NCBI GenBank assembly: GCA_019095985.1
Contig: CM032660.1
Span: forward strand, 43,843,161-43,907,160
DNA from: Streblospio benedicti
Lineage: Eukaryota; Annelida; Polychaeta; Spionida; Spionidae
DNA length: 64,000 bases
Reading direction: 5' to 3'
In this document: piece after piece, positions 50,041-64,000 of the stretch
How the letters are laid out: each line of letters opens with the position of its first letter
Numbering within the stretch: position 1 is the first letter of the stretch
Notes under the pieces: model-generated
The model's input: the letters and a program-made list of their open reading frames with translations, nothing else
What the model was told of the DNA's origin: nothing
Database searches by the model: none
Made by a program: the position numbers and the translations under genes

Positions 50041-51917
50041 CATACAGGAAATTACTATTTTTTAATAAGATAATAAGTCTAAATTCCCTTAATTTGTTTA
50101 AATTCCCCTTCATGCAAAACATATATAACTAATTAAACATAGTGTATAAGCTTTTTGCCAAAAGCAAAACTTATTAGAAAAATAAACTGTTTATCATATT
50201 AAAAGTAAAATAGATCAAAATAGACAATAACGCAGAAGCAGACGGCCCAACAATTTATTTAACAATTTATTCAATTAACAATAAAAGATAACATAACATT
50301 TACAATTGTGCTATTGGCACAGAAAACAAGCAGATTCATAAATAGGTAGCCATCAACCAATGATGGAGCAGGAGGGTCTTTGGAGAAAACGAGGTTATTA
50401 AGGCTGGTAAATCCCACCAGTCATGTGTGTGATGGATATAATAGATATGGAAATAAAAAAAAATATTCAAGAATGTTTGCACAGGCAAATATATTTAATG
50501 AAGAAATTACATACAAACAAACCTGACACGTTGTGAAACGCCAGCAAGTATATATGTTGCAACCTGGTTGAGTTAGCCTATCTCAAGGCCTTTAAATGAT
50601 CTGACATGAAGGCCTATTCTAAAAGCCTCTGTATGACGTCATTTTTGCAAAGAGTTTTGCTAAAGGGACGTCATTTACTAAAAGCACATGGCGTCTATTT
50701 TACAAACAGCAGTCCAGCTGTAATTGGGTATTTTCCCGTTTAAGCACGTGGTACTGTTTATTTGTAATGTGGTTCTGGTTCATTAATTCACAAATAAGCC
50801 AGCCCCAGTTAGTAACGGGAAGTTTTAGCATGTGGTACTGTTTATATTCGGGAATGTTTGATGAGGTTCTGTTTTGTAATATTTTGTTTATTTGATACTC
50901 TATTGTTATCTGATCATGGATAATGAAGCAATTAGACATAGCTTGCAAAAGATTGGATATGAACATTTTCAAATAGTGTTACTTTATCAAATGATTTTAA
51001 GTTTTCTTTTTCACACAACAAGCCCTTATAGTAGGTAGGAGGTTGAAGTCTGACATCCTTGTTTGTTTTTATTGGTATACTGTAGTTAACTTTGGGGGGA
51101 CTATTATTTGGAGGAGTATCCATTTTGGTAAAAAGAAACTTATTCATACATGTACAAGTAACTGAGAAACACATCAGGATTATGTACTTAATATCTTGGC
51201 TGACCCTTACCTGATCACCCATGCATACATGTTCTGCTGCTTCTGCAGCTGTTGCTAGTGATTACTCTGGTTTTAAAGGCTATAACAGGGCAGGATGTTT
51301 GAGGCTGCATATTTAATATCAGTGGAATTCCTAGGGTTCTGTAAAAGACCTTATATCTATTAGAGCTAGAGGCCGTCACAATTGTACTCGCTCGTTGACA
51401 CGAGTGGTTTATGTAATAATAGAAATAAAAATTATTAGATATAAGGTCTTTTGAAAGACTATGGTTGAGTACAAGTTAGATTATACACATCTCTCCTCCC
51501 CAGCCATGTGTATGTTAGTAATTAAACTTGATTTTAAATATTATTGTGTTTTCTTATGATTATTGTAAATTGCCTAATGTAAATCTTCTAATGGTAATTT
51601 TCTTTATACATAATATGGAAAATAAACAAATACTAAATACTAAAATGATTGTAATAATGAACCAAGTTTTCTGGTTCATCGTTTATGACAAATATGGTTT
51701 TCAAAGTAAAGCCTATGCTCATCTATATTATGTTTTCTACATTCGTTTGAGCACGTTAGGTCAGCATACCTTGATTAAGAATCCCTTCAGATACTTGTAA
51801 ACCTGCTGCTTATTCACCATGTGATAGTTTTGTGATGTCATCAGTAGCAACACCAGAGATCTGCTTAAATCTAATGAGAACAATCATCCATGCATTGAAT
51901 AGGGGAGGCATCAAATG
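50041..51917. other. No recognised gene; sulfatase 3' side
   Basis: The AT-rich stretch below the sulfatase stop contains an approximate tandem duplication with GTGGTACTGTTTAT (50740-50885) and AATAAA on the minus strand at 50757 and 50887. Either could serve as poly(A) signal, but both are over 1 kb from the stop. No exon chain was found. Confidence 0.35.
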
Positions 51918-57395
<5,478 letters not shown>

Positions 57396-57408
57396 TGTGG
57401 ATGGAGAT
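57396..57408 (-). other. 5' UTR part of the first coding sulfatase exon
   Basis: The acceptor ATTTTGTAG ends at 57409-57410, 13 bases before the ATG. This places at least one non-coding exon upstream. Confidence 0.55.
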
Positions 57409-57529
57409 CTACAAAATATTGCAAGTTATGCCATAACGATAGTTAATTGTTATTGTAAACGTATTGTCAAAAATTATTTTGCAGGTTTTCCTCTAGCATG
57501 TTGCATATTTGTATGGTTATATAGATTAC

Positions 57530-57590
57530 CTTTTAAAGTTGTCACCATAAGATGAGATCCTCGCAAATGTGTTATCCTTCGCTATGGATT
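57530..57590 (-). promoter_or_regulatory. Candidate leader exon of the sulfatase with a spliced upstream ORF
   Basis: The minus strand reads ATGGTGACAACTTTAAAAG followed by the donor GTAATC. Joined to the acceptor at 57409 it forms an 11-residue uORF whose TGA overlaps the main start codon (ATGA). If real, such an overlap would permit termination-reinitiation or repress the sulfatase. The exon's 5' end is unknown and its use is inferred from one splice-like site. Confidence 0.35.
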
Positions 57591-58518
57591 TAGAACGAAT
57601 GGCGGATGTTTGAAATATGTTGAGTATTTTTTCTTACTCGTTATCACACTATTTGAACACTTGTTTTAACAAAATTACACAAACCTTTGATTAAGCATTT
57701 AAAGATGCACTTATAATGCTATGTCAAACACTGGTCCCAGCTTCTTTTACTCATGTTAAAACTTTTTGAAATGTGACATATTGATTCTGACATAGCTAGA
57801 TTGGCAACAATTGATTAAAGCACACTCATAATTTATTTCGGGATTCCTAATCAATACACCAGCTGTGAAAAATTGAAACACAAAAGTACGTTTGTAAGAC
57901 TACTCATACCACGGGCACATGAATTGCAGAGGGCAGAAGCCAACTGAGACTAATGAGTGTCCATTCTTTCTTGCCCCCTTCATTGTTTATTATTGCTTGT
58001 TACTTATGTTAAGATACAGAATGCCAGGAGCTTGTAGAGATGTTTATTGTTCATTTGGTTCGTAGCAGACTGCCGTGTCCTTGCCTGCATCCCGCTTATA
58101 TCCCCTTTCCAGACTCACTAGGCTTCGCTAGCCGAGCACCTGATGATGCCTGGCTGAGTCTGACATCTGGGACTGTACACTTATAGGCATACCATAAATT
58201 TTGAACGATCTACTCTACATCGGCTGTGTCTAAGAGGTACATGTAATCGTCCCCGGTGGTTTTCACTCGTCCCACAATCAGGCCACTCATGGATAATCGG
58301 CATCCTATACCAGACCTCACCTCAGAATCGTCCTTTATAATCATCTTCACTTGTCCCTGTCATGTCTAATCGGACGACATTTGGTGGGATGAGAGGGGAC
58401 AAGTCGAGAAGAGAGGCCGCTCGAACTAGGGCAATTACGGGATGATTGAGAGACGAAATAGGCGAATGCGATCAATAACTGCAATGGGAACATTACCAAT
58501 TGTAGGAATTGACCAAGA

Positions 58519-58589
58519 GATTGTCGTGTCAATGGGAAAATTGAGCATGCTCATTGAGCATGCTCAATTTTCCCATTGACACGACAATC
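58519..58589. repeat. Perfect 71-base palindrome
   Basis: Arms 58519-58553 and 58555-58589 are exact reverse complements around a single central base. Each arm contains GAGCATGCTC, itself a 10-base palindrome. Confidence 0.95.
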
Positions 58590-58699
58590 AAGTGGTCAAA
58601 TACCATTCTATCATGACTAGAATCCACACTAAACGAGTGTCTGATTCGTTTTTATTTTAAAATAAATCATATTATAACGTTCTCATTGCAAGTCAATTT

Positions 58700-58844
58700 G
58701 TCAACCAGTGTGCTCAATTATACGATTGACTGCACGCCAAGGCGACTACACGTCAGCGGCTGTATTGATGACGAGTTTAGACTAGTGCCGTAGTAGTGGT
58801 CTCCGCGCGTGCAGTCAATCGTATAATTGAGAACTCTGGTTGAC
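58700..58844. repeat. 38-base inverted repeat with 69-base spacer
   Basis: Arms 58700-58737 and 58807-58844 match at 36 of 38 positions (core CTCAATTATACGATTGACTG). It lies 110 bases below the palindrome at 58.5 kb and 155 bases before the N run. Confidence 0.9.
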
Positions 58845-58998
58845 CAATCAGCGTTGGTTATTGGCGGTGATTTTTGCACGGAATGATAGAATGTCCCATC
58901 TGGAACGATTAAATTTAATGTTTGATGATGCACAAAAGGTTGAAAACTACGGCAGATTGATAGAACGAGTATGTCAGATTGTTGCAATAGTTGCACTC

Positions 58999-59099
58999 GN
59001 NNNNNNNNNNNNNNNNNNNNNNNNNNNNNNNNNNNNNNNNNNNNNNNNNNNNNNNNNNNNNNNNNNNNNNNNNNNNNNNNNNNNNNNNNNNNNNNNNNN
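58999..59099. other. Assembly gap (N run)
   Basis: About 100 N. Its closeness to two strong inverted repeats suggests that secondary structure or a collapsed repeat interrupted the assembly. Confidence 0.99.
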
Positions 59100-60627
59100 T
59101 TTATAAGTAAATGTTCTTGTAAGAGTCTGTGTTTTTAAGCTGTCTTAAATGGTCTTTCTTAGATATCAAAACTATACCTCTCATGAGCGTATGTTTTATT
59201 GACACCCATATTGTTTTCATATTTCAAGTAATCTCCTACTTGAATGGAATGTCCATGGCCCACTTAGTTCATGAGGGTATTATTTAACCAAGGGAGGTTA
59301 TTATTTTTCAGAACGTCCCTCTGACCTATAAACACTCTATTCAAGTGTTTGTGATTAACTCTAATAATGCCCTGACACAAACAAAAGAACTATGTATTAA
59401 TATTTTTCAATTCCCAGGAGAATTAACTAAGTTATTAACTACTTTTTATTGGCATCTCCGTCAGAATTTTGCTATGGATGGAAATAAAACACATGTGTAA
59501 ACATTTCCATCACATCTCCGACTTTCAACTAACATTTCACAAACTTATAATTTTTGGATTTATTGCGTCTTAGTGTCCAATCAATCGCATAATATTATTG
59601 GTCCCTTATCATTCACAGATGGTTTGAAAGGGAACAATTTCTATGCAACGTTATATTTGCGGAGTTTCTATGTTTACCTGGTATTTTCATTCATTTTACT
59701 GTATGAAAGCATCCATCCATGACGCAAACTTATACCTATTTTTATCTGATCTGCATGGTGACATAACTTCTATTTACGAAATGGCTTATTGCACCCAGCG
59801 CCTATCTTTTTATTTCACTGTTGTACATGCAGTTACGTTAACCCACGCCCCCGCCCCCTTCAATGGCCTCCCGACAGGAAAAGAATGTTCCCGATAGCGT
59901 CTATAAAATGTCTAAAATTCCGGCGTTGGCATGGTCAAGGGGAGATCAGCGGAGGCAATCGGGGTCAAATCTTTTTGAAGTGCGGTTGGTTGCCCCGCCT
60001 AATGTTTAGTGCTGTCATGCTGAAATTCTGAAAACCTCGCATGAGCTAACCCATATTCACGCGAGATCGTCCCAATTGGCCTAAAACTGTCTCAAGACGA
60101 CAGGGCCGAGGTCTCGGGGAGAAAACATCACCGCCCCTTGCTTGGTAGGCCACGTCAACACAAATTCCGTGCGTTCACCGGCTGGCAACGGACCTCTAGC
60201 CAATCCACTCAGATCCACATCATTACAGGCCAAATATATATATACACAAAGAACTGTAAAATTACACCACCTTTCATCTTGGTACTAAGCATTGTTTTGT
60301 GGTAAACTCACAGGCATTTGTCATCGTGAAAACAAAAGAATGGACTTCAAAAAAGTTTTGAGCCTCATGCAGAAACTGTATGACCTGCAGATGACTGTAT
60401 TGTTGAAGATACTATGGCGATGACTTATATTATTTTGAAACAGCTCATTTGTTAAGATTTTCTTGAATAAATACAAAAATATATGAGACGTATATTCTCA
60501 TTTGAATGAAGAAGACTCAAAACATTTTAAAGCTGCACTAAAGTAGCAAAGGCCTATTGGCATGTAAAATTGACATGGATTCATCAACATAGCAGCTTCG
60601 AAACGTGCGTCTAAATAATCACCTACC

Positions 60628-60689
60628 GGAGGGTGGAGGCGGTGGTGAGGTGGGTATGGGGGTATTGGTTGGGGGGTGGGGTGGGGGGC
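60628..60689 (+). promoter_or_regulatory. G-rich tract with quadruplex potential
   Basis: On the plus strand at least five runs of three or more G (GGGTGG, GGTGGG, GGGGG, GGGGGG, GGGG, GGGGGG) occur within about 60 bases with short loops. This fits the usual G-quadruplex pattern. Confidence 0.6.
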
Positions 60690-60701
60690 TTACAAAACCC
60701 A

Positions 60702-60929
60702 ATGGAGATCAAATCTGAGGAACATACTCATATTAATCAATTCTGTTCCTACAACTCTGGACTGCTGAACTGTATCCAATATACGCTCGAGTCTGAAGAG
60801 ATAAGTCCCTCAGACAGAAGAAGGAGGGATAAAGCTCTGCATTGTGTTGAGAATATATTCACCTCTCGACCTGCAGCCTCAGCTGGGGAGATGCCTACTA
60901 TGGTTCTTAGGCATGGTCAGTGGGACTAA
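60702..60929 (+). CDS. Unassigned 75-residue frame with coding-like composition
   Basis: The frame starts MEIKSEEHTHINQF, has mixed-charge composition (LESEEISPSDRRRRDKALHC), and ends LRHGQWD. It begins right after the G-rich tract. No splice site or domain is recognised. It could be a terminal exon, a mobile-element remnant or chance. Confidence 0.25.
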   Translation: MEIKSEEHTHINQFCSYNSGLLNCIQYTLESEEISPSDRRRRDKALHCVENIFTSRPAASAGEMPTMVLRHGQWD

Positions 60930-61748
60930 ATTTTGTGATTTTTGGTATAGTTATGGGTTTGAACTTAAATGTACAGATATTGTTAGTGTAAGTTTCATGT
61001 TGTTTGATACTGATATGATTTTTGTTTAATATTTTATTGATAAAATGTTAACAGTATGTACATTTGTAGTTTCATTATTTAATAGGTATAGTCATGGGTC
61101 ACTTTTTTTTATGCCAAATTAGCATATCAATGGGTACCGTTTCGATGCTAGAAATGGCACACCCGCATCTATTTTTTTAGAAGAGACCCCCCGCCCCACC
61201 TCCCCCCGAGTACCCTACCTGCTGTCTCTTTCATGGCGGGTGTCGTCGGTGCTGTGCTACCGCTATTGGGACTTTGGAATGTACACTGTCTAGTACTATA
61301 ATATGTTGTCGGCTTACTTTCAGCTTTGTGCGTCGTTTGTTGCGTGCTATTCGCCTTCCAGAAAACCACGGTGGGATATTTATTTTGTTTTTCTATCTTT
61401 GTTTTTCTATCTTTTCAGTCGGGGGTGTTCTTCGGGTGTATCCTACTGTGTGGCGTTTGTGTTGGCTAACTTGTTTACAATTGAGTTGGGGCCAAGACCA
61501 CTTGTCGGAGGCCGCCTTAGCATTGCATTGGGACGCATGCCAATAGAAAATTAAGGATTTCAATGCGAAACAAGCGAATCAGCATTTGCCATCGACACAA
61601 CACCTGTCGGGTGCTGTCTTGCACTGTAAGAAATTGGGGGTGGGTGGATGGGTGGATGGGTTTGGGTGGGTGGGAGGTGATAACCACGTCAATGCTACAC
61701 TACATAGTTACACGTGATAAGCGATTCGATTCAAAACAGTTGTGAACA

Positions 61749-61754
61749 TTTATT
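61749..61754 (-). terminator. Candidate poly(A) signal of the methyltransferase gene
   Basis: AATAAA on the minus strand about 450 bases after the stop at 62204. Assigned by position. Confidence 0.35.
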
Positions 61755-62203
61755 GTTTCAGTGGTAGTAAGTCAACATGATTAATCACGTCCATCATTTC
61801 AATCAACATCTGACTCATGCTTATGATTGGCTGGCCTCTATTGTAACAATTAAAATTGAAAATTGTGAAAAACATTATTTACTTTGTTAACGCTTTCTGT
61901 GCTCAAGCATCTTGCTCAGAGATACCGACAAACATAACAAATTCCATCAAGGTGTGCAATTTTCAATTTGATTCTTACGGGAGAGTCCAAAAAATGATAA
62001 TCACTTTGAACTGCTGCTGCTCAACTTGTAAACTTCAAAAATACAACATATTATCTCCCTGTCACATGCTTCCTCTTTTTTACTTGCATATATCAAATGT
62101 TATAGTTTTACTATACAGTCCATGATGTCTATACTCCAGATGCATGAATCAATTGTCATACCATTTAATACAGCCCATGATTTCTATATTCTACTTGAAC
62201 AAA

Positions 62204-62705
62204 TCAAATATGATACTTATTGCTATACACTCCAGTTATAAAGCCCTTTGTATCGTTGTATTCATTATCAAATGTCTCACACGCCACTATTTCCGTGATC
62301 AAAGTGTCAGCCTTGGCCTGTTCCCATGCACGGCCTACACTGGGCATGTTTGGTATGTCGTCTATGACCACCATATGGTGCTCGGGGTTGGCAAGTGGCT
62401 CAAAGTTATGCAGGTCCGCCAGGGCGACTTCGTAAGAGTGGCCGCCATCAATGATGACCAGGTCACACTTGTCCCTCAGATGGTGCACAGCGGCAGGCAC
62501 GGTTTGGTCGGAATCGCCACAGGCCACGTTGAACCTGTCTGAGAGATAATGTTCGATGATGTGTGGGATAAAACCAATGTGTGGATGCCCTATGTCATAG
62601 ATTATAAAGATTTAGATACCAAAGTCCACCAACCCGTGTGTAAAAAGGTCCCCGAATTTATAGATTAATCTATGAGCAAACGCATTTTCTTTGTTTTAGT
62701 ATGTA

Positions 62706-62749
<44 letters not shown>

Positions 62750-64000
62750 GCGGCGGCGGCGGCAGCAGTAGCGGCAGCGGCAGTAGTGACAGTAGCGGCA
62801 GCGGCAGAAGCATCAGCAACAACAGCAGCAGATGCAGCAGATGCAGCAGATGGAGCAAATACAGTAGATTTTCTTTGTTTTCTTGTATGTATGGAAGCAG
62901 CAGCAGCAGCAGCAGATGCAGCAGATGCAGCAGATGCAGATGCAGACAACAGCAGCAGCATTTCCTCCCATAATTTTGTGGGAAAATTGAAACTGGTGGG
63001 TAATCCCAATAAAACATGCACCATTGACCATGATGCACCATTGGTGCATTTGAATTAATTTGTTATCTAGGTCTTTATAATCTACGACTATGTCCACAAT
63101 ATGATATGAATAAAAGAGAGTTCGATAGAGGTCAAATATTTATAACCATCTCTAGGAATTAATTACATATTTATAACCAGAGGAATTTAAAACTTTAAGC
63201 ATGTCTTTTCTTCATTACAAGATGAGTTAAGGAATTTAAAAGTGTAAACAAACATTTTCACATTAAAAACACGTGACGCATTCCAAAAGCAAAATTTTCA
63301 TAAACCAGTGGATACCCAATACAATCCAATTGACAAATGGCAATCAGTCTAAAACCGCAAATTCATTTTGATAATAGATCACGGCTCCATTCACCACGTT
63401 CAACCTATCAATCAAACAGCTTCAGCATGAGATGTTAGACCGCAAAATATAATCTTCACAAAATATAACCAATTATGATTTGTGTTAGCTGAAAATAGCC
63501 CAGCTGAAGCAAAAATATAACCCCTACCCCAAATTATAACCAGGGCAAATGTACTTTATTTTTAACTTATAGTAGAGAATATTTTTGTTTAACTTTTTGG
63601 AAGCTGAGAGGCTGGTGGTGGGTTTAGTGACTGCGTGCTGGCTTTATTTGAAGTAAACCCCAAGTTCACATAGATCATGTTAGTTCCAGATGCTTAAGAA
63701 CACACCAAAAGCTTAGTGTCATTTCTAGGTGGATCGCGGGTGTTCTGGCCTCGAATGAAACACAAGGCTTTTGCTTCAGCTGCTGAAGCGACGCAACAAC
63801 AACAGCAACAACAACACACAAGAGCGGTAAACATATAGTGATAAACACACGTTACATTAAATACTATAGTATACTCACCAGCAAACAGTCCTTTTACAAA
63901 CTCGGCCATGGGGGGCGTGTACTTGTGCCTGCACCTGTCGAAAGAGTGAAGTCGCACATGATTAGGGCTAGCACCAAGCCACAGCATGGCGCTGTGACCT
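62204..64000 (-). CDS. SAM-dependent methyltransferase (Methyltransf_24-like), 3' two exons, 5' partial
   Basis: Exons: 63879 to beyond 64000, and 62538-62204; GT-AG, joined in phase as FAG|D-RFNVACGDSDQTVP. Visible part: HSFDRCRHKYTPPMAEF, then CGDSDQTVP, then the core strand-loop DLVIIDGGHSYEVALADL typical of class I methyltransferases of the Methyltransf_24/TylF-type group, then MVVIDDIPNMPSVGRAWEQ, and the end VYSNKYHI. The glycine-rich SAM motif I lies in the missing N-terminal part. The acceptor substrate cannot be told; relatives include sugar and small-molecule O-methyltransferases. Exons are GC-rich. The intron contains a long CAG repeat. Confidence 0.82.
62707..62960. repeat. CAG-rich trinucleotide repeat in the methyltransferase intron
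   Basis: A pure CAG run at about 62708-62745 is followed by GCG/GCA and then GCAGATGCA units to about 62945. It opens poly-Ala, poly-Ser and poly-Leu frames on both strands, but there is no supporting splice or domain context, so I read it as intronic repeat. Confidence 0.85.
63762..63795. repeat. Dispersed repeat with GCTTCAGCTGCTGAAGC core
   Basis: CACAAGGCTTTTGCTTCAGC and the following CTGAAG(C/T)GACGC match the complement of 34370-34405 almost exactly. It lies in the methyltransferase intron. Confidence 0.5.

Larger units (their letters stand above)
57600..62200. other. Intergenic; palindromes, assembly gap, G-rich tract
   Basis: No exon chain was recognised. Listed separately: the duplicated sulfatase flank, the palindromes at 58519-58589 and 58700-58844, an N run, the G-rich tract at 60628-60689 and one coding-like frame at 60702-60929. 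Confidence 0.45.

Noticed and set aside
51220-51270. Short exon-like piece on the minus strand (frame QQLQKQQNMYAWVI with a GTAAGG donor)
   Set aside because: It could be an upstream exon of another gene, but no partner exon or relation to the membrane-protein gene could be shown.
61219-61369. Possible first exon on the minus strand ending GCAG|GTAGGG
   Set aside because: A fair donor and Ser/Thr-rich frame, but no upstream promoter sign and no partner exon in phase.
61420-61553. Possible terminal exon on the plus strand after a strong T-rich acceptor near 61420
   Set aside because: The frame choice is ambiguous and no upstream exon was found; acceptor-like tracts are common in AT-rich DNA.
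62665-63097. Poly-Ala, poly-Ser and poly-Leu frames near the methyltransferase
   Set aside because: They follow from the CAG-rich repeat in the intron and have no splice or domain support.

Overview
The window is nuclear DNA of an animal. Genes are split by many GT-AG introns, the background is AT-rich, and SINEs, MITEs and microsatellites are frequent. Two runs of about 100 N (near 16297-16396 and 58999-59099) mark assembly gaps. The gene content suggests a marine invertebrate, possibly a lophotrochozoan: a neuropeptide GPCR of the allatostatin-A/buccalin/galanin type, an ARSB-type sulfatase, and a small GPI-anchored cysteine-rich protein. No species marker is visible, so this is inference.

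Layout. All five gene models lie on the minus strand. (1) 439-6160: a TATA-driven gene for a secreted, probably GPI-anchored protein of 185 residues, made of two tandem six-cysteine repeats, each coded by two exons with the same phases. (2) 6.2-18.1 kb: no recognised gene; repeats, degenerate short frames and an assembly gap. (3) 18168-24257: a complete rhodopsin-class GPCR of 336 residues in five coding exons, with Val-Arg-Tyr in place of the usual Asp-Arg-Tyr. (4) 24.3-39.1 kb: a long repeat-bearing stretch without recognisable exons. (5) 39127-44428: the last three exons of a single-pass membrane protein that I cannot name. (6) 46.8-50.0 kb: the relic of a tandem sulfatase duplicate (one frame-shifted exon plus upstream flank), split by about 2.7 kb of inserted DNA. 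(7) 51918-57530: a complete 532-residue ARSB-like sulfatase in ten coding exons. (8) 57.6-62.2 kb: perfect and near-perfect palindromes beside an assembly gap, a G-rich tract and one coding-like frame. (9) 62204 to the window end: the last two exons of a SAM-dependent methyltransferase whose 5' part lies outside.

The genes do not form an obvious pathway. Exons fall into two compositional classes. The GPCR, the membrane protein and the methyltransferase have very GC-rich exons; the cysteine-repeat gene and the sulfatase have exons close to the AT-rich background. The repeat landscape is dominated by a pogo/Tigger-like MITE family (ends resembling CAGTAGAACCTC, TA duplications), a tRNA-derived SINE family with a CCACATTTACATTTAC-type tail, and a fold-back cluster of a second tRNA-derived SINE in the last intron region of the sulfatase.

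Exon models were built by hand from reading frame, splice dinucleotides and phase continuity; no similarity search was run.
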